Counted from the first letter of the stretch, positions 26,250 through 35,358 are shown. The stretch is 64,000 nt of DNA from Deinococcus aetherius (GCF_025997855.1 NZ_AP026561.1:434001-498000); one strand, 5' to 3'. Numbers and translations are program-made. The notes: generated by a model from the letters alone, not told the origin.

Positions 26250-27263
26250 ATGTTGTCCACCCTCTCCCGGCAGGCCCTGACCCTCGGCCTGCTGCTCGGC
26301 CTGTCCAGCACCGGCGCGCAGCAGGCGGCGCCAACGCCCGCAGAACTCCTCGCCGCACGAGGCCGCACCTGCACCGGCACGTTCGACGCCGCGACCCGGA
26401 CCGACGCCGCCTTCAACGCCACCTTCCGCCACGAGTGTGCCGTAGTGCGCGACGTCCGCATGCACTACGTCGTCGGCGGACGTGGACCCGCCCTGGTGCT
26501 GCTGCACGGCTGGCCGCAGACCTGGTACGAGTGGAAGGCCATCATGCCCGCCCTGGCCCAGAACCACACCGTCATCGCGGTGGACCTGCCGGGCCTCGGC
26601 GACTCGGTCGGCAGTCCCCCGAGCTACGAGAAACGCGTGCTGGCGCAGTACGTGCGCGACCTGATCTCGGGCGTGCTGGGGCAGCGACAGATCGATCTCG
26701 TCGGGCATGACCTGGGGGCGGGCGTGGCCTACCAGTACGCCGCGCAGTTCCCGGGGGAAGTGCGGCGCCTCGCGTACCTCGATTACTACCTTCCCGGGCG
26801 CGGCACCGAAGTGGCCCAGCTCAACTTCCCGCACTTCATCTTCCACCGCCAGGAGGTCGTGCCGGAGATGCTCACGCGCGGCCGTGAGCGCGAGTACCTG
26901 GGACACTTCTACCCGGAGGTGGCGGGTCGCCCGGACGCCATCTCGGAGGAGGAGGTCGACGAGTTCGCCCGCACGTACTCGCAACCGGACAAGATGAAGG
27001 GCGGCTTCGAGTTGTACCGCACGCTCGACGAGGACGAGCGTGACAATCTCGCGGTGGCCGGCACGCCGCTCCCCATGCCGGTGCTGGTGTCGAGTGCCTC
27101 CATCTGGCCGGAAGGCTCGGTCGCAGCGACGATGCGGCCCGTGACGCGCGACCTGCGGGCGGTCACGGTGCCCAACTCGGGGCACTGGCTGGCGGAGGAA
27201 AACCCGGAGTTCGTCACCCGGGCGCTGCTGGATTTCTTCAGCGAAGTCGGGGGACGACGGTGA
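26250..27263 (+). CDS. exported epoxide-hydrolase-like alpha/beta hydrolase
   Basis: This 337-residue protein begins with a signal peptide (ALTLGLLLGLSSTGAQQA). The alpha/beta hydrolase fold shows the oxyanion loop LLHGWPQTWYEW, the nucleophile elbow LVGHDLGAGVAYQYA with Asp154 (Asp rather than Ser points to epoxide hydrolase or dehalogenase chemistry) and the base His in NSGHWLAEENPE. An upstream extension of this frame exists but has no domain and no start signal, so ATG 26250 (after GGAGGTG) is chosen. It overlaps the next start by 4 bp (GTGA). Confidence 0.88.
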   Translation: MLSTLSRQALTLGLLLGLSSTGAQQAAPTPAELLAARGRTCTGTFDAATRTDAAFNATFRHECAVVRDVRMHYVVGGRGPALVLLHGWPQTWYEWKAIMPALAQNHTVIAVDLPGLGDSVGSPPSYEKRVLAQYVRDLISGVLGQRQIDLVGHDLGAGVAYQYAAQFPGEVRRLAYLDYYLPGRGTEVAQLNFPHFIFHRQEVVPEMLTRGREREYLGHFYPEVAGRPDAISEEEVDEFARTYSQPDKMKGGFELYRTLDEDERDNLAVAGTPLPMPVLVSSASIWPEGSVAATMRPVTRDLRAVTVPNSGHWLAEENPEFVTRALLDFFSEVGGRR

Positions 27264-28261
27264 GCCCGGGAGAGCCGCCGGGGGGACCCTCACGCCGTGA
27301 GGTGCTGCGCTGGGGCGCGCTGGGCGTGGCCGCCGCCGCGCTTGGCCTGCCGGTTCAGGCGGGCGCGACACCGGGCCGCGCGGGAGGGCGTATGGACGGA
27401 GAGAACCTGTTTTTGTGGGCGGGCACGATGCGCACGGCCAGCATCGACGAGCGGATTCGCGGCATGCGCGCGGCGGGCATGCGGGAGATGTCGATCTTCC
27501 CGCTGGACTTTCGGCGTGCCCGGGAGGCGGGGCTCAAGGACGCCGACCTGCGCGCGAAGCTCAGCGGGAACGGGGTGCGCATCAGCACCCTCGACCCCTT
27601 CTCGCAGTGGCTGCCCGGTTGGGAGCGGCCCGCCACGCTCTCCGACGAGGACTTCGCGTTCTACAACTTCGGCGAGGACGAGTTCTTCCGCATGGCCGAG
27701 GCACTCGGGGCGACCTCCATGACCGTGATCGAGCCCTACGGGCGCGACGTGCCCGCCGAACTGGGAGCGGAAGCCTTCGCCCGGGTGTGTGACCGCGCCG
27801 CCACCCTCGGCATGCGCGTGCACCTCGAGTTCATCCCCTTCACCGGCATTCCCGACCTCGCGCGCGGCTGGGACATCGTTCGCCTGGCCGACCGGCCGAA
27901 CGGGGGCCTGGTGATGGACGTGTGGCACTACTTCCTGGGGCGGCCCGACGAGGCGCTCCTGCGCACGGTGCCCGGCGAGAAGATCTTCGTGGTGCAGCTC
28001 AGCGACGCGGCGCGCGGCGCACGCGGCACCATCGAGGACCTGTACAAGCGTCTCTCGCCCGGTGAGGGCGTGTTCGACCTCGTGGGCGTGCTGCGCACCT
28101 TGAATGCTATCGGCGGGCTCACCTCTGTGGGTCCGGAGATTTTCTCCGAGCAGTACAACCGGTTGGCTCCAGAAGAAGCCGGGCGGCGGGCGGCCGCAAC
28201 GACTCTTGCGGTGCTCGACCGCGCCCTGGGGCCGAGAGGCTCCGCGGCGGGGGGAGTCTGA
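27260..28261 (+). CDS. Tat-exported sugar phosphate isomerase/epimerase-like TIM-barrel protein
   Basis: This 333-residue protein has an N-terminal twin-arginine signal (SRREVLRWGALGVAAAALGL). The rest is an xylose-isomerase-like TIM barrel of the AP-endonuclease-2 superfamily: GMREMSIFPLDF, VRISTLDPF, MRVHLEFIPFTGI, GLVMDVWHYFLG and VVQLSD, with metal-ligand Glu, Asp and His positions. Export of such an isomerase is uncommon but known for IolE-like secreted sugar-modifying proteins. The substrate is unknown. GTG start at 27260 is coupled to the hydrolase, and its stop overlaps the next start by 1 bp (TGATG). Confidence 0.85.
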   Translation: MSPGEPPGGPSRREVLRWGALGVAAAALGLPVQAGATPGRAGGRMDGENLFLWAGTMRTASIDERIRGMRAAGMREMSIFPLDFRRAREAGLKDADLRAKLSGNGVRISTLDPFSQWLPGWERPATLSDEDFAFYNFGEDEFFRMAEALGATSMTVIEPYGRDVPAELGAEAFARVCDRAATLGMRVHLEFIPFTGIPDLARGWDIVRLADRPNGGLVMDVWHYFLGRPDEALLRTVPGEKIFVVQLSDAARGARGTIEDLYKRLSPGEGVFDLVGVLRTLNAIGGLTSVGPEIFSEQYNRLAPEEAGRRAAATTLAVLDRALGPRGSAAGGV

Positions 28262-28668
28262 TGCAAAAAACCTTTGACAACCCCACCAGCGTGGCGCCGC
28301 CGGTCAGCAACTCTTCGCACGCCGTGCGCGTGAATGTCGGCGACGGAGCATTGATCTTCGTCTCCGGGCAAGGACCGCAAGATGCGCGGAGGCAGGTGGT
28401 GGGTGGGGCCGACCTCGCCGCGCAGACCCGGCAGACCTTCGGGAACGTCCGCGCCATCCTCGAAGCGCAGAGGGCGACGCTCGGCGACGTGGTGAAGATG
28501 ACGGTGGATCTCACCGACATGACCAGGCGCGCCGAGATGGCCCGGGTGCGCGGCGAGTTCTTTCCGCACGACCCACCCGCCGCCACCGCCGTGCGGGTGG
28601 CCGCGCTCGCCTTACCGGAACTGCTCATTCAGGTGGACGTGATCGCCGCGGCAGGGAGGCGAGCATGA
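28261..28668 (+). CDS. RidA/YjgF-family protein
   Basis: This 135-residue protein of the RidA fold has SHAVRVNVGDGALIFVSGQGPQD, NVRAILEAQRATLGDVVKMTVDLTDM and the C-terminal PPAATAVRVAALALPELLIQVDVIAAA. In imine-hydrolysing RidA the last block reads roughly P-A-R-T/S-x-V and ends EIE; here the arginine position appears to be Ala and the second acid is Asp. It is therefore probably one of the Rid subfamilies without the classical deaminase activity. Coupled to both neighbours by overlapping stop/start codons. Confidence 0.82.
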   Translation: MQKTFDNPTSVAPPVSNSSHAVRVNVGDGALIFVSGQGPQDARRQVVGGADLAAQTRQTFGNVRAILEAQRATLGDVVKMTVDLTDMTRRAEMARVRGEFFPHDPPAATAVRVAALALPELLIQVDVIAAAGRRA

Positions 28669-29099
28669 GCAACCGAGACGTTGAGGAGGGCGGCACACGC
28701 GCCACCCTCCAGGCCTGGGCGGACGCCTACAGCACGCGCAGTGCCAAGGCCCTCGCTGCCCTGTACACGGTGAACGGCGTGTACGAGGACGTCCCGTCGG
28801 GCTTCAGCGCGACTGGGCCCGACGTCGAGGGTTTCGCGCAGGGCTTCCTCGGAATGGTGGAGAGCTTCGAGTTCATCCTGGAGGGCCTGTTCGCGGACGG
28901 CACGCGCGGCGCCCTGGCCTGGACCTTCCGCGGGCGCAACAACAGCTTCGTCGGCGACGAGGGCGCGAAGGGCAAGGCCATCGCGGCGCGGGTCTTCACC
29001 GCCTTCTCCTTCGAGGGCGGCCGGATCGCGCGCAGCTCGGACTACTACGACACGGCCTCCCTGATGCGTCAGGTGGGCGCGTTGCCACAGGACGGCTGA
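28665..29099 (+). CDS. NTF2/SnoaL-like protein
   Basis: This 144-residue protein has the NTF2-like pattern: LQAWADAYSTRSAKALAALYTVNGVYEDVPSG, a central strand LAWTFRGRNN and the end FSFEGGRIARSSDYYDTASLMRQVG. The last motif (SDYYD, LMRQVG) is typical of SnoaL-like hydratases or isomerases. It starts with ATG at 28665 inside the stop of the RidA-like gene (ATGA). Second of three such folds in the cassette. Confidence 0.8.
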   Translation: MSNRDVEEGGTRATLQAWADAYSTRSAKALAALYTVNGVYEDVPSGFSATGPDVEGFAQGFLGMVESFEFILEGLFADGTRGALAWTFRGRNNSFVGDEGAKGKAIAARVFTAFSFEGGRIARSSDYYDTASLMRQVGALPQDG

Positions 29100-29326
29100 G
29101 TGCAGGCGAGTCGGCGTGGCTGGTGCCGTCCTGGCGAGGGAGCAGCCGGTGGCACCCCCGCGGCCTGCGGGAGGGGCCTGCCGGGTGGACGGCAGGTCCA
29201 CCCTGAGCGGCTGGCGGCGGCAGAACAGTCCCTCCTGAACTGGCCTCGCCGCCTCTCGCCCAGCAGCGCGGCCGCGGCGAACTCCTCCCACGCCGCCCCC
29301 ACACGGGGCGTCACGAAAGGCCACCC

Positions 29327-29668
29327 ATGACCCAGGACGAGCAGGCACGGCAATACACCCATGACCTCCTTCAGGCGATCAACGACAAGGACACGCCGCG
29401 CTTTCTGAACTTCTTCACCGAGACTGGCGCGGTCGAGGACGACGGGCGCACCTTTCGCGGGCGGGACGACATCCGGCGCTGGAGCGACGACGAACTGATC
29501 GGCGCGGGAGGTCAGGTGACCGTGACGGCCGAGCGCGTCACTTCGCGCGGCGTGGAGGTGGATCTCGACTACACCTCGAGCGACTACAGCGGCCCCACCC
29601 GCTTCGTCCTGACCTGGAAGGGCACGGAGCTGACCTCCCTGAAGGTCGAGGACGTGGGTCAGGGGTAG
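29327..29668 (+). CDS. small NTF2/SnoaL-like protein
   Basis: This 113-residue protein reads YTHDLLQAINDKDTPRFLNF followed by FTETGAVEDDGRTFRGRDDI, then VEVDLDYTSSDYSGPTRFVL. This is the compact NTF2-like fold with unknown ligand. ATG at 29327 follows GAAAGG. It is separated from the previous gene by 227 bp without recognised features, but direction and theme match the cassette. Confidence 0.75.
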   Translation: MTQDEQARQYTHDLLQAINDKDTPRFLNFFTETGAVEDDGRTFRGRDDIRRWSDDELIGAGGQVTVTAERVTSRGVEVDLDYTSSDYSGPTRFVLTWKGTELTSLKVEDVGQG

Positions 29669-29729
29669 CCCACAGCGGGCAGACCGCTGCACACAGCTCC
29701 ACCCCACCCGGTTCTTGAAAGGCACGACC

Positions 29730-30602
29730 ATGACGAACACTTCCCACACCGCTCCCCCCGCGGCCGCCGCCGGCACCCTCACCCTGGGCGGCGATCTGAC
29801 GGTCAGGCGCCTCGGGTACGGCACGATGCAGCTCACCGGCCCGGCCTCGTACGGCCCGCCCCGCGACCACGCGCAGGCCCTGAGGGTGCTGCGCCGCGCG
29901 CCCGAACTCGGGATCGACTTCATCGACACCGCCGACGCCTACGGTCCCGGAATCGCCGAGGACCTCGTGGCCGAGGCGCTCTTTCCCTACCCGCCGGGGC
30001 TGGTGATCGCCACCAAGGGCGGCATCACCCGGCCGTCGCAGGGTCAGTTCGTGCCCGACGGGCGCCCCGCGTACCTCCGGAGCGCGCTGGAGGCGAGCCT
30101 GCGCCGGTTGCGTCTCGAACGCGTCGACCTCTACCAGCTTCACCGGGTGGACCCGCGTGTTCCGCTCGCCGAGAGTGTGGGCGCCCTCGCCGAGTTGCGT
30201 GCCGAGGGCCTAATCCGGCACATCGGGCTGTCGCAGGTGGGCGTGCGACAACTCGAGGAGGCCCGGCGCGCCGCGCCCATCGTGTCGGTCCAGAACCGCT
30301 ACAACCTGATCGACCGTGACGGTGAGGACGTGCTGGCGTACTGCGGGCGCGAGGGAATCGCCTTTATCCCCTGGTTTCCACTGGCGACCGGCGAGCTGGC
30401 CCGGCCCGGCGGCCTGCTGGGCACCGTGGCCGCTCGCCACCACGCCTCGCCTCCCCAGGTCGCGCTCGCGTGGCTGCTGGCCCGCTCCCCGGTGATGCTG
30501 CCGATTCCGGGCACGTCGAGCGCCGAGCACCTCGAACAGAACGTGGCGGGCGCCGCGCTCACCCTGAAGGACGACGAGTTGCGGGCGCTGACGGGAGCCT
30601 GA
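29730..30602 (+). CDS. aldo/keto reductase
   Basis: This ~290-residue TIM-barrel reductase has Asp66 and Tyr71 in DFIDTADAYGP, Lys96 in VIATKGGI, the His in LYQLHRVDP, and the NADPH site PIPGTSSAEHLEQNV. It resembles the YdbC/YakC-like group. ATG at 29730 follows GAAAGG; an earlier in-frame start adds five residues. It is followed by a flavin monooxygenase in the same direction, consistent with a redox pathway. Confidence 0.92.
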   Translation: MTNTSHTAPPAAAAGTLTLGGDLTVRRLGYGTMQLTGPASYGPPRDHAQALRVLRRAPELGIDFIDTADAYGPGIAEDLVAEALFPYPPGLVIATKGGITRPSQGQFVPDGRPAYLRSALEASLRRLRLERVDLYQLHRVDPRVPLAESVGALAELRAEGLIRHIGLSQVGVRQLEEARRAAPIVSVQNRYNLIDRDGEDVLAYCGREGIAFIPWFPLATGELARPGGLLGTVAARHHASPPQVALAWLLARSPVMLPIPGTSSAEHLEQNVAGAALTLKDDELRALTGA

Positions 30603-30677
30603 GACCGACCCGGGACCGGGACCGCCGCTTGCCGCACACCGTGATCTTCACCCCGCCGCCCGACTTCAGGAGGAGCC

Positions 30678-31732
30678 ATGCAGATCGGCATCGACAGTTT
30701 CGTCGCCGTGGTCACCGACCCGGACACCGGGGAGACGGGCAGTCCCCGGGAGCGGCTGCGTCAGCTCCTGGGGGAGATCGGGCGGGCCGACGAGGTCGGG
30801 CTCGACAGCTTTGGGATCGGTGAGCACCACCGGCCCGGCAATCTCGACTCCGCGCCTGCGGTGCTCCTGGGCGCCGCTGCCGCCCGCACCTCGCGCATCC
30901 GGCTGACGAGCGCGGTCACGGTGCTCAGCGTGGACGATCCTGTGCGCGTGTTCCAGAACTTCGCCACCATCGACCTGCTCTCCGGGGGCCGGGCCGAGCT
31001 GGTGGTCGGCCGCGGGTCGTCCGTCGAGGCCTTTCCGCTCTTCGGGTACGACCTGGACGACTACGACACCCTCTTCAGCGAGAAGGTCGACCTTCTCCTG
31101 AAGCTCCGCGAGCACACCCACGTCCACTGGTCAGGCCGGTTTCGCGCTCCCCTGACCGGGCAGGCGGTCTACCCGCGTCCCCTGCAAGACCCCCTGCCGG
31201 TCTGGATCGGGGTGGGGGGCACCCCCACGTCCTTCGTCCGAGCGGGCACCCTGGGCCTGCCCCTGATGGTCGCCGTCATCGGGGGTGACTTCCGCCGCTT
31301 CCGGCCGCTTGTCGACCTGTACCGCGAGGCGGGAAGGCGGGCGGGGCATTCGCCGGAGGCGCTCACCGTCGGCGTCCACGCTCTGGGCTTGGTGGGGGAC
31401 ACCGCCCGGGGAGCGGCCGATGACTTCTACCCGGGCTACGCGCACCTCGTCGCCACCCTCGGCCGGGAACGGGGCTGGCCGCCCGTGACCCGGGCGCAGT
31501 TCGACGCCTCCTGGGCCCCGGGCGGCCCTTTCTGATCGGCGATCCGGCGTCGGTCACGGACAAGGTGCTGGACGTGAACGAGGTGCTCGGCGGCGTCTCC
31601 CGCCTGTCGTTCCAGATGACGAACGGGATGCTGCCCCACGAGAAGATGCTGCGCGCCATCGAACTGCTCGGCACCGAGGTCGCGCCCCGGGTGCGTGAGG
31701 CGCTGCCGGCCCGGGAACCGACATTTGGGTAA
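30678..31732 (+). pseudogene. luciferase-like (LLM) flavin oxidoreductase with frameshift
   Basis: The first frame (30678-31535) encodes 285 residues of an LLM-class monooxygenase: MQIGIDSFVAVVTD, GLDSFGIGEHHRPG, RTSRIRLTSAVTVLS and DLLSGGRAELVVGRGSS. It stops at a TGA after GGPF. In the -1 frame the expected continuation PFLIGDPASVTDKVLDVNEV runs on to a stop at 31730-31732 (RLSFQMTNGMLPHEKMLRAI, GTEVAPRVREAL). Joined length is ~350, as usual for the family. A one-base change near 31521-31531, in a G/C-rich run, breaks the gene, unless it is a sequencing error. The truncated protein lacks the last barrel strands. Confidence 0.85.
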
Positions 31733-31785
31733 GCGGGCGCGCTCCCGCCACCGATCATCGACCCACCTCGCTCCGCAGGAGAGCC

Positions 31786-33183
31786 ATGTTGCACGACGCG
31801 CAGGACTCCACCCTCTTTCCACGCCTCGCCGAGGAGGACGTCCTCGCCCTGGCCGCCGTCGGCGCAGAGGTCATTCTGGCGGCGGGAGAGACCCTGTTTA
31901 CCGAGGACGCCCTGCCCGAGGACTTCTTCGTGGTCCTGGCCGGGCGGCTCACGGTCAGTAAACGGGTCGACGGGCAGGACACCGTGCTGGCCGAGCACCG
32001 TCGGGGCGAGTTCACCGGGGACGTCTCGCTCGTCACGGGACAGCGTGTCACGGCGACAGCGACGGCGGCCCAGGACAGCCGGGTGTGCCGCATCGCCGGA
32101 GAGGACTTCAGCGCGACGATGGCCCGCTTCCCCCGGGTGGCGGAGGCGGTGTTCCGCGCGGTGGCGTCACGCGCCCAGGATCTCGGGGCGCAGGTGCAGC
32201 AGAGTGCCCGCCTCGCTGCCCTGAACACCCTCGCGGCCGGTCTGGCCCACGAACTCGACAACCCGGCCTCGGCCGCGCGCAGGGGCACGGTGCAGTTGCA
32301 GGTGGCCGTGCCTCAGCTCGCCCACCTGGGCCTGGAACTGGGCACGCTGGACCTGGGGGACGAGGCGCGCAGACGGGTCATCGAGACGCTGGCCCAGGAA
32401 CGGGCCGCCCCCGTCCTGTCCCCGCTGGACCGCGCGGACCGGGAGGACGCGCTCACCACCTGGCTGGAGGGCCGCGGGGTGCCGGACGCCCTGGACCTCG
32501 CCCCCACGCTGCTCGAGCTGAACTTCAGTGAGGACGCGCTGGCCGCCTGGAGTGAGGGCATGAACGCGGGGCAGCTTGGGGTCGCCCTGCGCCTGCTGGG
32601 GGCCACCCACGAGGCCCGGACCCTGGCAGACGAGGCGCAACAGGCGCTCACGCGCATCTCGGCCGTGGTGGACGCGATGAAGGCCTACACCTTCATGGAC
32701 CGCGCTCCCCAGCAGGACCTGGACGTGCGGGCGAGCCTGGACAGCACGCTGGCGGTCCTGGGTTCGCGTCTGCCCCCGGGCATCACGGTGGTGCGTGAGT
32801 ACGGCGCGGGCGTGCCCCCCGTCCCCGCGCGCGGCGCCGAGCTGACCCAGGTGTGGACGAACCTGATCGACAACGCCCTCGACGCCCTGGGGGAACGCGG
32901 CACCCTGCGTCTCCAGGTGGTGCGGGAGGGGGACGCCGTGCTCGTCGAGGTCGGGGACGACGGCCCGGGCATCCCGGAGGCCCTCCAGGAGCGGGTGTTC
33001 GACGCCTTTTTCACCACCAAGGACGTGGGCGGCGGCGCGGGTCTGGGCCTCGACGTGGCCCGGCGGGTGGTGCGGGCGCACGGCGGTGAATTGCGCGTGA
33101 CCTCACGGCCGGGCGACACGCGCTTTACGGTCCGGCTGCCTCTCGGCGCGGACGGACGCACGGAAGGAGCGCGATGGACGTGA
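31786..33183 (+). CDS. cyclic-nucleotide-binding-domain histidine kinase (kinase 1)
   Basis: This 465-residue soluble kinase has a cNMP/CRP-like beta-barrel at ~10-125 (LAAGETLFTEDALPEDFFVVLAGRLTVSKR). The phosphoacceptor motif LAAGLAHELDNPAS has His155. A ~150-residue helical linker follows. The C-terminal ATPase has QVWTNLIDNALDALG (N box), VGDDGPGIPE (G1) and FFTTKDVGGGAGLGLD (G2). No membrane segment and no response regulator next to it. It shares this design with the kinase at 37413. ATG at 31786 follows CAGGAG. Confidence 0.88.
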   Translation: MLHDAQDSTLFPRLAEEDVLALAAVGAEVILAAGETLFTEDALPEDFFVVLAGRLTVSKRVDGQDTVLAEHRRGEFTGDVSLVTGQRVTATATAAQDSRVCRIAGEDFSATMARFPRVAEAVFRAVASRAQDLGAQVQQSARLAALNTLAAGLAHELDNPASAARRGTVQLQVAVPQLAHLGLELGTLDLGDEARRRVIETLAQERAAPVLSPLDRADREDALTTWLEGRGVPDALDLAPTLLELNFSEDALAAWSEGMNAGQLGVALRLLGATHEARTLADEAQQALTRISAVVDAMKAYTFMDRAPQQDLDVRASLDSTLAVLGSRLPPGITVVREYGAGVPPVPARGAELTQVWTNLIDNALDALGERGTLRLQVVREGDAVLVEVGDDGPGIPEALQERVFDAFFTTKDVGGGAGLGLDVARRVVRAHGGELRVTSRPGDTRFTVRLPLGADGRTEGARWT

Positions 33184-33341
33184 ATCCTCAGCGTTCCCAG
33201 CGGAAAGGGGTGGAGAGCCCCGGGGTGAGGCGGGCGTGGCTCCTGGACTCCGGGCCAGAGGCCCACCGCGGGGGACGACGGAAACCGCTTCGGCTCACCA
33301 CCCCCACTGGGCGGCTCCAGGCCGCCGAAAGAGAGACTTTC

Positions 33342-33665
33342 ATGACCATGGACGTGAGTGCCGCGCAGGTTCACGACAACCCGGGCAAGTTCCGCTTCGA
33401 ACTTCGGGTCGGGGGTGAGACCGGCGTCGCCATGTACCAGCGGCGCGGGAACGTCGTCGTCTTTACCCACACCCTCGTGCCCGAAACCCTTGAGGGGCAG
33501 GGCGTGGCGAGCAAGCTGATCGGCACGGCCCTCGACACGGTCCGCGCCGCGTCACAGCAGGTGGTGCCGCTGTGCCCGTTCGTCGCGGCCTACATCCGGC
33601 GCCACCCGGAGTACCGCGCGCTGGTGGTTCCGGATTATCTATATCTGGTGGACGGGGAGAACTGA
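33342..33665 (+). CDS. small GNAT-like N-acetyltransferase (YjdJ type)
   Basis: This 107-residue protein of the Gcn5-related one-domain family has FRFELRVGGETGVAMYQRRG, then HTLVPETLEGQGVASKLIGTAL (CoA loop) and VVPLCPFVAAYIRRHPEYRALV. This is the typical short family found beside redox and stress genes, with unknown acceptor. ATG at 33342 is chosen because the frame upstream carries no conserved sequence and overlaps the kinase end. Confidence 0.85.
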   Translation: MTMDVSAAQVHDNPGKFRFELRVGGETGVAMYQRRGNVVVFTHTLVPETLEGQGVASKLIGTALDTVRAASQQVVPLCPFVAAYIRRHPEYRALVVPDYLYLVDGEN

Positions 33666-33705
33666 GGGGCAGGCGGCCAGGCGGCGGCGTAGGGGTGACA
33701 ACGAG

Positions 33706-33906
33706 ATGACGGAAAATCGCAGCACGGGAGAATGCATGACGGGAATGAAGGAGGTGGTCCGCTTCGCGCAGACGCTGGCGGGCCGGGGCCGCGAGGAGCA
33801 GGCGCGGCAGGTCACAGCGCGGTTCGGCATGAGCGGGGCGGACGCGAGGATAGCCCTGATGGACGTGGATTTCCTGGAAGCCCGCCCGGTGGGCGACGAG
33901 GGATGA
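33706..33906 (+). CDS. small hypothetical protein (66 residues)
   Basis: Not recognised. The frame encodes a helical, charged protein (MKEVVRFAQTLAGRGREEQA, VTARFGMSGADARIALMDVD). Start choice is ATG 33706 or ATG 33736. It sits 40 bp after the acetyltransferase in the same direction, so it may be the last gene of that unit. Its sequence resembles short UBA/helical proteins, but I cannot assign a family. Confidence 0.45.
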   Translation: MTENRSTGECMTGMKEVVRFAQTLAGRGREEQARQVTARFGMSGADARIALMDVDFLEARPVGDEG

Positions 33907-34199
33907 ACGGGCAGCTTGGAACGTCGGTGAGGTGGGGCACCGGGCCCGGAGAACATCAGGGGCTGCTGCCGATCCAGGCGCACCCCACGGGCACGCAGAG
34001 GTCCAGCAGGGCGCCTACCCCGGCGGGGGGCTGGTCCTCCAGGTATGAGCTGCAAGGTTGGCGACGGACACGAGGTCAAACAACAGTTCCAGCCCAGTGG
34101 CGTGGCGTCCGGCCGTCTCCGGGGCGAGCTCAGGCTTGCTCGTGCCGAAAGCGGCCGGACGTTCGCCGTCGCCCGTTCAGGCCAGGTGCCGCCTGGGCG

Positions 34200-34919
34200 C
34201 TACACGGCGTCTCTGCGGGACAGGGCGAGGCGTATCCCGAGGGCGAGCATCACCACGCCGCTGACCCTGTTCTGGACCACCACCAACCAGGGGTGCCGCG
34301 CTGCCCACACCCCGACCCTTCCCGCAAGGACCGCCAGGAAAGCGTCCCACACCAGCCCGACGAGCAGGAACAGCACGCCAAGCACGAGGAACTGCGCGAC
34401 AACGGGTCCGCGCTCGGGGTGGATGAACTGCGGCAGGAACGCCAGGAAGAACAGCGCGACCTTCGGGTTCAGCAGGTCCGTGAGGGCGGCTTGCCAGAAG
34501 GCGCTGCGCTGTGTGACGTTGGACGCCGCCGAGCCGGGCAGGGTGACGTGCGGTGTCCGTTCGAGCAGCGCCTTGACCCCCAGGAAGATCAGGTACGCGG
34601 CCCCGACCCACTTGACGATGTCGAAGGCGAGGGCCGAAGTGAGCAGCAGCGCGTTGAGGCCGAAGGCGGCGAAGAGGGTATGGGCGAACACACCGGCGCT
34701 GAAGCCGAAGGTGGTGGCGAGGCCGACCCGCCACCCGCCGGTGACCGAGCGGGCGACGACCATCGCGAAGTCAGGGCCGGGGGCCATGATGATCACCAGT
34801 GACGCGACGAGGAAGGTGCCGAGCGCCGCGGGATCGAACAGGGCCGTGCGGCAGTGTACGTGGACCGTGGACGTGGCGCGAGCACGCGCGCCCGCAGCGT
34901 TTGACCCGGCCAACAGCAT
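34200..34919 (-). CDS. LysE-family amino-acid/metabolite exporter
   Basis: This is a six-helix membrane protein of the LysE/RhtB group: FLVASLVIIMAPGPDFAMVV (the conserved APGPD motif), VGLATTFGFSAGVFAHTLFA, VGAAYLIFLGVKAL, TDLLNPKVALFFLAFLPQFI and a C-terminal helix VVMLALGIRLAL. The conserved region begins near 34840, but no good start with a ribosome site is visible there. ATG 34919 adds ~25 unconserved residues, so the start is uncertain. Upstream on the same strand is an HxlR regulator. Confidence 0.85.
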   Translation of the reverse strand: MLLAGSNAAGARARATSTVHVHCRTALFDPAALGTFLVASLVIIMAPGPDFAMVVARSVTGGWRVGLATTFGFSAGVFAHTLFAAFGLNALLLTSALAFDIVKWVGAAYLIFLGVKALLERTPHVTLPGSAASNVTQRSAFWQAALTDLLNPKVALFFLAFLPQFIHPERGPVVAQFLVLGVLFLLVGLVWDAFLAVLAGRVGVWAARHPWLVVVQNRVSGVVMLALGIRLALSRRDAV

Positions 34920-34995
34920 CACCGAAGGGGCGCAGAGCCGCGGACCTCGGGCGTTCAGGGGACCGATCAGGTGGGTTGTTCGCCCCGACGTGCGT

Positions 34996-35352
34996 TCAGG
35001 AGACCGTAGAACGAGGGGGAGGGGAGTCGTCGTGCAACCAGGTGAGGGCCCAGGCATCGAGGGCCACAAAGACCTCCCTGAGCGCCTCACCCCTGGGCGT
35101 GAGGTGGTACGAGATGGACACCGGAGTGCCGGGCATGACGACGCGCCGAAGAACGCCTGCCGCTTCGAGTTCCTTCAGGCGGACACTGAGCAGGCGGGGG
35201 CTCAACCCGGGAACGGCGGCGTGCAGTTCACTGAAGCGGTTCAGACCGTGGCACAGAGCCCAGAGGATGGCGCAATTCCAGCGCCGACCGATCAGCTCGG
35301 CGGCGGCATGGAACCCGGGGTTGAAGGGGCTGAGGTCGAAACGCTCGCTCAC
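34996..35352 (-). CDS. HxlR-family transcriptional regulator
   Basis: This 118-residue winged-helix protein reads LIGRRWNCAILWALCHGLNR, then FSELHAAVPGLSPRLLSVRL, LKELEAAGVLRRVV and ISYHLTPRGEALREV, the HxlR pattern. A Cys in the first helix (WNCAIL) is at the position used for redox or aldehyde sensing in several HxlR proteins. GTG start at 35352. It is upstream of, and in the same direction as, the LysE gene and divergent from a gap that contains its likely operator. Confidence 0.88.
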   Translation of the reverse strand: MSERFDLSPFNPGFHAAAELIGRRWNCAILWALCHGLNRFSELHAAVPGLSPRLLSVRLKELEAAGVLRRVVMPGTPVSISYHLTPRGEALREVFVALDAWALTWLHDDSPPPRSTVS

Positions 35353-35358
35353 GCGGGC

